A stretch of DNA of 16,096 nt from Rhodanobacteraceae bacterium (GCA_025924775.1 JAICHS010000029.1:1-16096); one strand, 5' to 3'. Counted from the first letter of the stretch, positions 8,160-14,301 are shown. Translations and numbers: made by a program. The notes: generated from the sequence alone by a model not told the origin.

Positions 8160-8465
8160 ATGACCGACGAATCCGTCACCGTCACCGTCAAGCTGCTGGA
8201 TCGCGAGTTCCTGGTCGGCTGCAAGCCGAGCGAGCGCGAAGGCCTGCTGGCCGCGGTGGAACACCTCAACCAGAAAATGCGCGAAATCCGGCACGCCTCG
8301 CGCAGCCCCGGTTACGACCGTATCGCGGTGCTTGCGGCGCTGGACATCACCCACGAATTGCTGATGCTGCGGCGCAGCCAGAGTGCGCTGGCCGACAGCG
8401 CCAGCGAGCATGTCGCGATGCTGCGGCGCAAGCTTGAACAGGCCCTCGAAGCGCCCCTAGAATAG
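8160..8465 (+). CDS. zapA: Cell division protein ZapA
   Basis: A 101-residue FtsZ-associated protein that bundles and stabilises the Z-ring at midcell. The N-terminal globular part has the ZapA signature 'VTVKLLDREFLVGCKPSEREGLLAAVEHLNQKM' pattern (residues 7-40). It continues into 'RIAVLAALDITHELL' (54-68) and a C-terminal dimerising coiled coil (70-100). The length is normal. ATG 8160 has only a weak purine-rich stretch (TTGAGA) upstream. The following ssrS and fau genes reproduce the widespread gammaproteobacterial zapA-ssrS-fau order. The stop codon overlaps the -10 box of the 6S RNA promoter. Confidence 0.95.
   Translation: MTDESVTVTVKLLDREFLVGCKPSEREGLLAAVEHLNQKMREIRHASRSPGYDRIAVLAALDITHELLMLRRSQSALADSASEHVAMLRRKLEQALEAPLE
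8434..8463 (+). promoter_or_regulatory. ssrS promoter inside the 3' end of zapA
   Basis: TTGAAC (8434-8439) and TAGAAT (8458-8463) are separated by 18 nt, each close to the sigma-70 consensus (4/6 and 5/6). The predicted start at about 8470 coincides with the 5' base of the 6S RNA closing stem, which was found independently from base pairing. The last base of the -10 is the first base of the zapA TAG stop. Confidence 0.75.
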
Positions 8466-8469
8466 GCTT

Positions 8470-8667
8470 GCTGGCGTCCCCTGCGGTGAACGACAGCGCG
8501 CCCCCAGCAATGTGCCTTGTTCCTAATGTACGACCTGGGGCCGGTGGTTACCGGGTCCTTGCGCAAGTCCGCCATGTGCGGAAAGCCTGAAAGCCCGGCC
8601 AGCCTGCCCACTTGATCCTCGGGATCAGGGTCGCTCGGCGCGCATCGTCACTGCGGCGGACGCTGGT
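8470..8667 (+). ncRNA. ssrS: 6S RNA
   Basis: 6S RNA binds the sigma-70 RNA polymerase holoenzyme as a promoter mimic. The closing stem pairs 8471-8488 with 8649-8666 over 18 positions, with one C-C mismatch and four G-U wobbles. Inside lies the conserved 'GAAAGCCTGAAA' block (8581-8592), matching the E. coli 'AAGCCTTAAA' region, and a terminal hairpin 'CTTGATCCTCGGGATCAGGG' (8612-8631), equivalent to the E. coli CCTTGAACC/GGGTTCAAGG hairpin. The length of about 198 nt is normal. A T6 run (8667-8672) follows the closing stem directly and may serve as the intrinsic terminator. Its position between zapA and fau is the standard one. The ends are inferred from pairing and promoter, accurate to a few nucleotides. 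Confidence 0.88.
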
Positions 8668-8702
8668 TTTTTGTGCGTTCGTCCTTGAACGTGGATTTGA
8701 TT

Positions 8703-8843
8703 TGCGATCGTCCATGATCGCCGTCTCGTTGCAACGCACCGAGCCCTGCGACACCGTCGACCATCAGCACCAGAACGCCCATCCCTGGGCTGACTGTTCG
8801 CAAAACCTGCTTCGAATGGGGCGTCGACAGCCGCTTCGAATGG
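8703..8843 (+). repeat. Dispersed structured repeat, copy A (after ssrS)
   Basis: Copy A of a three-copy family. It holds hairpin 1 GCGATC-GTCCAT-GATCGC (8704-8721), a variable middle with the palindrome GTCGAC (8756-8761), the conserved block CACCAGAACG (8768-8777) leading into hairpin 2 GCCCA-TCCC-TGGGC (8777-8790), then TGACT and CAGCCGCT (8828-8835). Copies B and C have 8 nt between TGACT and CAGCCGCT; this one has 32, because a 24-nt tandem duplication (GCTTCGAATGG at 8809 and 8833) lies there. It starts about 35 nt after the 6S RNA and fills most of the gap to fau. No open reading frame of note overlaps it. Confidence 0.75.
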
Positions 8844-8912
8844 AAGATCAGAGCTTGTGGCCCGGATGGAGCAAAACACGCCTCGGGGATTTCTTGCCGG
8901 TGAGCACTTCGC

Positions 8913-9518
8913 GTGAGCGATGACCGGACCCTGTTGCGCGCACGGATGTCGGTGCGCCGCAACGAATTGGATGCCAGGCAACGCGTCGCGGCGGCGGCGG
9001 GCGTACTGCACAGCCTGGAGACGCTACCCGAGTTCATGACCGACGACTGCGTCGCGGGCTACTGGGCCATCCGCGGCGAGCTGCCGTTGAACCTCGCCGT
9101 CGCGTCACTCGCGCGGCGCGACCAGCGCTACTTCCTGCCGGTGCTGCGCGCGGACCGGCAGCTGCGCTTCGGTGAATACGCGACCGGCACCGCCATTAGC
9201 AACAACCGCTACGGCATTCCCGAACCGGACGTGGTCGCCGCTGGGTTGCGTCAGGCGCGCGACATGGACGTCATCCTGCTGCCGTTGCTTGCATTCGACC
9301 GCCACGGCCATCGCCTGGGAACCGGCGGCGGCTGGTACGACCGCAGCTTGGCGTTCCTGCAGGCGACCGAGCGGCCCGCGCACCCGCTGCTGGTCGGCGT
9401 CGGTTACGCATTCCAGGAAGCCGCGGCGATACCCGCTGAGCCCTGGGATGTCGACTTGGATTACGTCGCCACCGACGCGGAGCTGATAGCCTGCCACGCA
9501 CCCGATCCCGACGCGTGA
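8913..9518 (+). CDS. fau: 5-formyltetrahydrofolate cyclo-ligase
   Basis: A 201-residue cytosolic enzyme (ygfA family) that converts 5-formyl-THF with ATP to 5,10-methenyl-THF, returning a stored folate to one-carbon metabolism. Signatures are 'YWAIRGELPLN' (50-60), 'RYGIPEP' (near 100) and the ATP/metal-site block 'LLPLLAFDRHGHRLGTGGGWYDRSL' (124-148), followed by 'LLVGVGYAFQ'. The GTG start at 8913 follows GGTGAG by about 8 nt and gives the usual N-terminus with 'LRARMSVRRNEL'. Its location behind 6S RNA is conserved, and in E. coli the two are made from one transcript. Here copy A of the repeat separates them. The stop overlaps the earliest possible start of the EVE gene. Confidence 0.95.
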   Translation: MSDDRTLLRARMSVRRNELDARQRVAAAAGVLHSLETLPEFMTDDCVAGYWAIRGELPLNLAVASLARRDQRYFLPVLRADRQLRFGEYATGTAISNNRYGIPEPDVVAAGLRQARDMDVILLPLLAFDRHGHRLGTGGGWYDRSLAFLQATERPAHPLLVGVGYAFQEAAAIPAEPWDVDLDYVATDAELIACHAPDPDA

Positions 9519-9526
9519 GGCACCCT

Positions 9527-9976
<450 letters not shown>

Positions 9977-9987
9977 ACGGGAACCAC

Positions 9988-10632
9988 ATGGACATCGAAG
10001 CACAGAAGCGCGCGGCCGGCGAGGCCGCGATCGAATTCATCGAAGGCCAGTCGGTGATCGGGGTCGGCACCGGTTCGACGGTCCGGTATTTCATCGATGC
10101 ACTGGCGAAAGTGAAGCACCACCTCGACGGGGTGGTGTCGAGCTCCGAGCAATCCAGCAAGCTGCTGCGGGCGCACGGTATCCCGCTGCTCGACCTCAAC
10201 GCGGTGGGTACGCTGGACGTGTACGTGGATGGCGCGGACGAGTGCGACGCCGGCCGCCACCTGATCAAGGGCGGCGGTGGCGCGCTGACCCGCGAGAAAA
10301 TCATCGCGGCTGCCTCGAAGCAATTCGTCTGCGTGGTGGACGCGCACAAGTGCGTGGACGTGCTGGGCAAGTTCCCGCTGCCGATCGAGGTGATCCCGAT
10401 GGCACGCAGTTATGTCGCGCGCGAAATTGAACGCCGAGGCGGCACGCCCGTATGGCGCGCGGACTGCGTGACCGACAACGGCAACTGGATCCTCGACGTG
10501 CACGGCCTTGCCATCCGCGATCCGGCAACGCTGGAGTCGGAGTGGAACCAGATCACCGGCGTGGTCACGGTGGGCCTGTTTGCGCACCGGCCCGCGGACG
10601 TGGTATTGGTCGGCGACGGCAGGCGGTTCTAG
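9988..10632 (+). CDS. rpiA: Ribose-5-phosphate isomerase A
   Basis: A 214-residue cytosolic enzyme interconverting ribose-5-phosphate and ribulose-5-phosphate in the pentose phosphate pathway; E. coli RpiA has 219. It shows the phosphate-binding 'GVGTGSTVRYFID' (about 23-35), 'SSEQSS', the 'YVDGADECD' loop with its catalytic Asp residues (about 76-84), 'KGGGGALTREKIIA' carrying the catalytic Glu, and 'VTDNGNWILDVHG' near the C-terminus. ATG 9988 follows ACGGGAA at good spacing, and an upstream extension to 9949 would overlap the EVE gene. It is the last gene of the fau operon and converges on the next gene. Confidence 0.97.
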   Translation: MDIEAQKRAAGEAAIEFIEGQSVIGVGTGSTVRYFIDALAKVKHHLDGVVSSSEQSSKLLRAHGIPLLDLNAVGTLDVYVDGADECDAGRHLIKGGGGALTREKIIAAASKQFVCVVDAHKCVDVLGKFPLPIEVIPMARSYVAREIERRGGTPVWRADCVTDNGNWILDVHGLAIRDPATLESEWNQITGVVTVGLFAHRPADVVLVGDGRRF

Positions 10633-10658
10633 AGAAACCCGAACAACCTGCAATACCT

Positions 10659-10680
10659 CGCGGCTTGTGCGCCTGCCGCG
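10659..10680. terminator. Possible bidirectional hairpin between convergent genes
   Basis: CGCGGC and GCCGCG form a perfect 6-bp stem around a 10-nt loop, 27 nt after the rpiA stop and 34 nt after the stop of the convergent minus-strand gene. There is no T-tract on either side, so termination is only a positional guess. Confidence 0.25.
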
Positions 10681-10713
10681 CCGACCTCGCGTCCAATTTC
10701 TGCGCCCGCCGAC

Positions 10714-11148
10714 TCACGCAGCCTTGTTCAGGGCCGCCACGGCGCGGCGCATGCCGGCCACCAGTGCATCGCACGCCGACGCGCCAATCGCGTTGCGGAT
10801 ATCGTCCAGCACATCCGTGCCGGTGTCGTTGGCGGCGACCAACGCCTTGCGGCCGGCCGGCGTGATCTGCCAGGCCTCGCCATCCCGCGCGGCGAGGCCC
10901 TGCGCGTGCATCTGTTGCAAGGTATCCTCGGTGGCCCGCGGGTTCTGGCGCAGTTGCGCGGACAGCTCGCCCGCGGCTTGCGGACCCGCAAACACCAGCC
11001 GCTTGGCCACCAGGTACATGAGGTAGCTGGTCAAGCCACTGGACTGGATGCCTTGTTCCACGCGCTGCATCAAGGTGCCGCGCAACGCCGCCGTCATCGC
11101 CACCAGGTCGTGCTGCGGGGTGCGGGGTGCTTCCATCGAAACGTTCAT
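10714..11148 (-). CDS. Uncharacterised protein, probable winged-helix fold
   Basis: I do not recognise this 144-residue protein by name. The pattern suggests a MarR-like winged helix. A helical opening (residues about 14-50) is followed by a helix-turn-helix-like stretch 'ELSAQLRQNPRATEDTLQQM' (about 61-80), then 'GLAARDGEAWQITPAGRKAL' (84-103), where 'L.R....W.IT.AGR..L' resembles the wing of MarR/PadR-type regulators. Two C-terminal helices rich in Ala follow. There is no signal peptide or membrane segment. ATG 11148 is strongly supported by GGAGGA 5 nt upstream; a longer frame to 11307 would cross a terminator. It is monocistronic, with rpiA converging on it. A DNA-binding role is inference, and no target is known. 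Confidence 0.75.
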   Translation of the reverse strand: MNVSMEAPRTPQHDLVAMTAALRGTLMQRVEQGIQSSGLTSYLMYLVAKRLVFAGPQAAGELSAQLRQNPRATEDTLQQMHAQGLAARDGEAWQITPAGRKALVAANDTGTDVLDDIRNAIGASACDALVAGMRRAVAALNKAA

Positions 11149-11160
11149 GATCGTCCTCCG

Positions 11161-11194
11161 AGTTGGGTGTCTTGGAATGCCGCCAACTGGCGGC
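11161..11194 (-). promoter_or_regulatory. Leader with two mutually exclusive stems before the winged-helix gene
   Basis: On the minus strand GCCGCC-AGTT-GGCGGC (11194-11179) forms a perfect 6-bp hairpin. Its loop plus two stem bases, AGTTGG (11188-11183), are also perfectly complementary to CCAACT (11166-11161), which ends 1 nt before the GGAGGA ribosome site (11159-11154). The RNA can therefore fold as hairpin 1, as the alternative stem next to the ribosome site, or as a loop-based pseudoknot. No ligand family is recognised. Confidence 0.4.
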
Positions 11195-11264
11195 CTTGGC
11201 ACCATATGGCGGACGGTTCGACATGAGGCTTGACACGCGTCCCAGATCCAGGCTTCCGACCCCC

Positions 11265-11293
11265 GGAAACAACAAACCCGCCAAAAGGCGGGT
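11265..11293 (-). terminator. Intrinsic terminator of tRNA-Gln
   Basis: On the minus strand ACCCGCC-TTTT-GGCGGGT (11293-11276) forms a perfect 7-bp stem with a 4-nt loop and runs directly into a T-rich tail (TTGTTGTTT). It lies 46 nt after the tRNA 3' end in the same orientation, and is the clearest intrinsic terminator in the window. Confidence 0.85.
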
Positions 11294-11338
11294 CTGGTGT
11301 TTGTCACGGTGCCGAGCGTCGGAGTCGCTCGAAGGAAT

Positions 11339-11413
11339 TGGCAGCCCCGGAAGGATTCGAACCTCCGAATGCCTGAGTCAGAGTCAGGTGCCTTACCACT
11401 TGGCGACGGGGCT
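11339..11413 (-). tRNA. tRNA-Gln (anticodon CUG)
   Basis: A 75-nt tRNA including an encoded CCA. The acceptor stem AGCCCCG pairs with CGGGGCT (discriminator G), followed by the D-arm 'GCCAAGTGGTAAGGC'. The anticodon arm CCTGA-CTCTGAC-TCAGG has U33 and anticodon CUG at the loop centre, and the T-arm contains GGTTCGAATCC. It closely resembles E. coli tRNA-Gln and reads CAG codons. It stands alone between rpsI and the winged-helix gene, with its own terminator downstream and a TAAAAT -10-like box upstream. Confidence 0.96.
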
Positions 11414-11423
11414 GTACAAACGG

Positions 11424-11429
11424 ATTTTA
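11424..11429 (-). promoter_or_regulatory. Probable -10 box of tRNA-Gln
   Basis: TAAAAT on the minus strand, in the only AT-rich patch between rpsI and the tRNA. It predicts a start near 11417, 4 nt before the mature tRNA end. The -35 is weak (TTCGCG at 18 nt) and overlaps the tail of repeat copy C. Confidence 0.5.
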
Positions 11430-11451
11430 AAACGAATCCCGAGGCGCCGCG

Positions 11452-11566
11452 AACGCAGCGGCTGTCGTGGAAAGTCAGCCCATGGAAGGGCGTTCTGATG
11501 ACCCTTGACCATGGACCCCGCGCACCGCCGCAGGATCCACCTAAGCCGCGATCAGGTACGACCGCA
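11452..11566 (-). repeat. Dispersed structured repeat, copy C (after rpsI)
   Basis: Copy C, on the minus strand, begins 6 nt after the rpsI stop. Hairpin 1 is GCGGTC-GTACCT-GATCGC (11565-11548), in which a G-U wobble replaces the A-U pair of the other copies. The middle contains the palindrome CCATGG (11514-11509). CATCAGAACG (11500-11491) starts at the same 65-nt offset from hairpin 1 as in copy B and leads into hairpin 2, GCCC-TTCCAT-GGGC (11491-11478). TGACT, 8 nt and CAGCCGCT (11464-11457) follow, as in copy B. It ends at the tRNA-Gln promoter region. Confidence 0.75.
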
Positions 11567-11571
11567 CAAAA

Positions 11572-11967
11572 TCAGCGCTTGGAGAACTGGGTGGCGCGGC
11601 GTGCCTTGTGCAGGCCCACCTTCTTGCGCTCGACCGCCCGCGCGTCGCGGGTCATGAATCCGGCCCGACGCAGCGGCGCCTTCAGGGTTTCGTCGTATTC
11701 GACCAGCGCTCGCGCGATGCCGAGGCGGATCGCACCGGCCTGGCCGGTAATGCCGCCACCGACGACGTTGACCTGGATGTCGAACTTGTCGGCCATCTGG
11801 GTCAGCTCCAACGGCTGGCGCACGATCATGCGCGAGGTTTCACGCCCGAAAAACCGGTCCAGCGGCTTGCCGTTGACCACGATCCCGCCAGTGCCCTTGC
11901 GCAGGAACACCCGCGCGGCGGAAGTCTTGCGGCGGCCGGTGCCGACATTCTGTTGCAGGGTCGCCAT
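11572..11967 (-). CDS. rpsI: 30S ribosomal protein S9
   Basis: A 131-residue ribosomal protein of the small-subunit head, whose C-terminal tail reaches the P-site tRNA. The typical start 'GTGRRKTSAARVFL' (9-22), the central 'GGGITGQAGAIRLGIARAL' (70-88), 'DARAVERKKVGLHKARR' and the terminal 'QFSKR' tail are all present. ATG 11967 has GGAGA about 7 nt upstream. It starts 2 nt after the rplM stop, the near-universal rplM-rpsI operon. Longer in-frame readings to 12315 merely cross rplM. Confidence 0.99.
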   Translation of the reverse strand: MATLQQNVGTGRRKTSAARVFLRKGTGGIVVNGKPLDRFFGRETSRMIVRQPLELTQMADKFDIQVNVVGGGITGQAGAIRLGIARALVEYDETLKAPLRRAGFMTRDARAVERKKVGLHKARRATQFSKR

Positions 11968-11969
11968 GA

Positions 11970-12398
11970 TCAGATCTCCAACGCCTTGGGCTGTTGTGCG
12001 GTATGCGGGTGCTCGGTGCCGCGGTACACCTTGAGCTTCTTGAACATCGCGCGGCCCAGCGGATTCTTCGGCAACATGCCCTTGACGCCGATCTCGATCG
12101 CGCGCTCGGGGTGCGTGGCCAGCAGGTCCTTCAGGCTGGTCGTCTTGAGGTTGCCGACGTAGCCCGTGAAGCGGTGGTAGTTCTTGTCTTCCAGCTTGTT
12201 GCCGGTCACCGCGATCTTTTCGGCATTGACCACGACGATGTAATCGCCGGTGTCCACGTGCGGGGTGAACTCGGGCTTGTGCTTGCCGCGCAGGCGGCGC
12301 GCGAGCTCGGAACACAGCCGGCCCAGGGTCTTGCCGTTGGCATCGACCAGGAGCCAGTCACGCTTGACCGTTTCGGCCTTGGCGCTGAACGTCTTCAT
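11970..12398 (-). CDS. rplM: 50S ribosomal protein L13
   Basis: A 142-residue large-subunit protein that assembles early on 23S rRNA. Family signatures are 'DWLLVDANGKTLGRL' (14-28), 'DTGDYIVVVNAEKIAVTGNK' (49-68), 'YHRFTGYVGNLK' and 'GMLPKNPLGRAMFKKLKVY'. The length is normal. ATG 12398 is fixed by the conserved 'MKTFSAKAETVKRDW' start. The ribosome site is weak (a distant GGAT). It is the first gene of the rplM-rpsI operon and divergent from coq7. Confidence 0.99.
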   Translation of the reverse strand: MKTFSAKAETVKRDWLLVDANGKTLGRLCSELARRLRGKHKPEFTPHVDTGDYIVVVNAEKIAVTGNKLEDKNYHRFTGYVGNLKTTSLKDLLATHPERAIEIGVKGMLPKNPLGRAMFKKLKVYRGTEHPHTAQQPKALEI

Positions 12399-12421
12399 GG
12401 GAACAATCCGTATATTTGGTT

Positions 12422-12444
12422 GGACCCGCACGGTATGCGGGGCC
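12422..12444 (-). promoter_or_regulatory. Hairpin upstream of rplM, possible L13 leader
   Basis: On the minus strand CCCGCA-TACCG-TGCGGG forms a perfect 6-bp stem, extended by two more G-C pairs after one mismatch (12444-12422). It lies 23 nt before the rplM ATG. L13 autoregulation through its mRNA leader is known in some gammaproteobacteria, but I cannot match this to that motif. Whether it is transcribed depends on the unlocated promoter. Confidence 0.35.
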
Positions 12445-12590
12445 GCGCCACCGGAGGCGCGACGCGGTTGTGGGCAACGAAAGACTGCCAAGGATACCGA
12501 CACGGCGCCTGCCACGCAAGCAGCAGGACCACCCGCCTGCAGGGTCCCGGGTTCAGCGCGGGCCGCGCCGCTTTGCGCGACAATGGTCGG

Positions 12591-13238
12591 ATGAACGCCC
12601 CTTTTCCAGGACTCACGCCGCTCGATCGGGTGCTCACTGGCTTCCAGCGCGCGCTGGACACCGTCGCCGGCGCGACGGTCGCGGCCCGCCCGTCACCGGG
12701 GGATGCGCAACCCCTGCCGACCCTGGATGCACGCAGCCAGCGCCGCTCCGCCGGCCTGATGCGCGTCAATCATACTGGGGAAGTTTGTGCCCAGGCCCTG
12801 TACGACGGCCAGGCGGCGCTGGCGCGTGACTTGGCCACGCGCACGCACCTGGAAACCGCCGCCGCCGAGGAAACCGACCACCTGGCTTGGTGCGCCGAGC
12901 GTCTGCACGAGCTGGACGCGCGTCCCAGCCTGTTCAACCCGCTGTGGTACGCCGGCAGCTTTGCGATCGGGGCACTGGCCGCGGTGGCAGGCGACCGCTG
13001 GAGCCTCGGCTTCGTGGTCGAGACCGAGCGCCAGGTCGAAACCCACCTGGGCGAACACATCAAGCGCCTGCCGGCTGACGACGACCGATCGCGCGCGATC
13101 CTGGCTGCGATGCAGGCCGACGAAGCGCGCCACGCCGAGAACGCACTGGCGCGCGGTGGCCGGAAACTGCCGTTCCCCGTGCCGACGATGATGCGCGGCG
13201 CGTCGAAGATGATGAAAACCGTCGCCTATCGCCTGTAG
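12591..13238 (+). CDS. coq7: Ubiquinone biosynthesis hydroxylase Coq7 (DMQ monooxygenase)
   Basis: A 215-residue, membrane-associated di-iron enzyme performing the last ring hydroxylation of ubiquinone synthesis (demethoxyubiquinone to demethylubiquinone). All iron ligands of the family are visible: Glu64 in 'RVNHTGEVCAQALY', Glu94 and His97 in 'EETDH', Glu146 in 'VETERQVETH', and Glu178 and His181 in 'DEARHAENA'. The first 50 residues are a variable leader. ATG 12591 is used; a much longer upstream frame is antisense to rplM. GACAAT at 12579-12584 sits as a -10 box would for a transcript starting at the ATG. Xanthomonads use Coq7 in place of the E. coli UbiF step. It is convergent with speD. 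Confidence 0.96.
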   Translation: MNAPFPGLTPLDRVLTGFQRALDTVAGATVAARPSPGDAQPLPTLDARSQRRSAGLMRVNHTGEVCAQALYDGQAALARDLATRTHLETAAAEETDHLAWCAERLHELDARPSLFNPLWYAGSFAIGALAAVAGDRWSLGFVVETERQVETHLGEHIKRLPADDDRSRAILAAMQADEARHAENALARGGRKLPFPVPTMMRGASKMMKTVAYRL

Positions 13239-13316
13239 GAGCCGGCGCGCGCAGCGCCTGTCCTTCTTTTCCGGCGACCCCGACGCGGAGCCATCCGCGC
13301 CAGGCACGTTCCTACA
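13233..13316. repeat. Inverted pair of GTAG-headed REP-like hairpins
   Basis: The coq7-speD gap is flanked by a 7-bp inverted repeat, TGTAGGA (13234-13240) and TCCTACA (13310-13316). Behind each GTAG lies a GC hairpin: GGCGC-GCGCA-GCGCC (13244-13258) on the plus strand and CGCGGA-GCCA-TCCGCG (13284-13299) belonging to the minus-strand unit. A GTAG head plus a palindrome is the known layout of REP elements mobilised by RAYT transposases, and an inverted pair is the BIME arrangement. The TAG stops of both coq7 (13236-13238) and speD (13314-13312) lie within the GTAG heads. The T-rich stretch after the first hairpin may also help end coq7 transcription. Confidence 0.55.
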
Positions 13317-14097
13317 TCAGGTTGCGGCCGTGGAACAGTTCCTCGATCTCGCGCCGCAGCAGCGATTCGATCCGCTGGCGATCCTTGAACGACAGATCCT
13401 CGGCGTGCGCCTCGAACAGGTAGGTGTCAAGGTCGAAGTCCTTCACGTGCATCTTGGTGTGGAAGATGTTTTCCTGATACACGTTGACGTCGTACATCTG
13501 GTACTTGCGGCGGATGTGCCGGGCCAGGTAGTCCTGGATCGAGTTGATCTTGTGGTCGATGTAGTGCTTGGTGCCATGGATGTCACGGGTGAAACCGCGC
13601 ACCCGGTAATCCATCGTCACAATGTCGGATTCAAAGCTGTCGATCAGGTAGTTCAAGGCCTTCAGCGGGGAAATCACGCCGCAGGTGGCGACGTCGATGT
13701 CGGCCCGGAAAGTCGCGATGCCGTTGTGCGGATGCGTCTCCGGGTAGGTGTGCACCGTGATGTGCGACTTGTCCATGTGCGCGACCACGGCATCGGAAAT
13801 GACGTCCTTGCCCAGCGTTTCCACCACCGGGTGCTCGGAAATCAGCATCGTCACCGAGGCGCCCTCGGGGTCGTAGTCCTGACGCGCGATATTGAGGATG
13901 TTCGCGCCGATGATGTCGGCCACGTCGGTCAGGATCTGGGTCAGGCGGTCGGCATCGTAGGCTTCATCGATGTAGTCGATGTAGCGGTCGCGCTGGTCCT
14001 TGGTGACCGCGTAGCAGATGTCGTAGATGTTGAAACTGAGGGCCTTGGTAAGGTTGTTGAAGCCCTGCAGCTTCAAGCGGGGCAACGGCTTGACCAC
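13312..14097 (-). CDS. speD: S-adenosylmethionine decarboxylase proenzyme
   Basis: A 261-residue proenzyme that cleaves itself to give a pyruvoyl group and then decarboxylates SAM, supplying aminopropyl groups for spermidine synthesis; E. coli SpeD has 264. The self-cleavage Ser111 lies in 'DKSHITVHTYPE' (109-120), preceded by 'DAVVAHM'. Other signatures are 'LQGFNNLTKALSFNIYDICY', 'ANILNIARQDYDP', 'TFRADIDVATCGVISPLKALNYLI', 'YRVRGFTRD' and the terminal 'REIEELFHGRN'. The start is GTG 14097 (GAGGA 7-8 nt upstream), giving 'MVKPLPRLKLQGF' as in Xanthomonas; the extension to 14211 is not family-like. The stop codon is formed by the REP-like element. Confidence 0.97.
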   Translation of the reverse strand: MVKPLPRLKLQGFNNLTKALSFNIYDICYAVTKDQRDRYIDYIDEAYDADRLTQILTDVADIIGANILNIARQDYDPEGASVTMLISEHPVVETLGKDVISDAVVAHMDKSHITVHTYPETHPHNGIATFRADIDVATCGVISPLKALNYLIDSFESDIVTMDYRVRGFTRDIHGTKHYIDHKINSIQDYLARHIRRKYQMYDVNVYQENIFHTKMHVKDFDLDTYLFEAHAEDLSFKDRQRIESLLRREIEELFHGRNLM

Positions 14098-14240
14098 GGC
14101 AGTATCCTCGGAACCGGTGGAAACAGGAAAACGCGCACCTACGGGCAAGCACGGCGCGGGCGTCGATGTCTGGAAAGCGCGAAGTATGCGGGAAAGTTCC
14201 GGCCGGTGCATCCCTTCCGGCTTTCTCTCTGGTAATGTGT

Positions 14241-14295
14241 CTTAACTTTGGTTAAGGTGTTGTACGCGTACACTAAAAGTGTGACGCAGCACAAA
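14241..14295 (+). promoter_or_regulatory. clp control region: two perfect palindromes and a CRP-like box
   Basis: CTTAAC-TTTG-GTTAAG (14241-14256) and TGTACGCGTACA (14261-14272) are both perfect inverted repeats, 4 nt apart. The second contains most of a -10-like TACACT (14269-14274), which would start transcription near 14281. TGTGA-N6-ACAAA (14280-14295) matches the CRP/Clp box TGTGA-N6-TCACA at 8 of 10 positions and would cover the start site, fitting autorepression. No clear -35 is seen, so the promoter may need an activator. Confidence 0.5.
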
Positions 14296-14301
14296 GACGA
14301 C

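Noticed and set aside
11994..12590. Extension of coq7 upstream to 11994
   Set aside because: It would overlap rplM antisense and add about 200 residues foreign to Coq7. ATG 12591 gives the family length.
13330..14235. 301-codon plus-strand frame opposite speD
   Set aside because: The Val/Asp/His-rich translation is antisense of the well-conserved speD.
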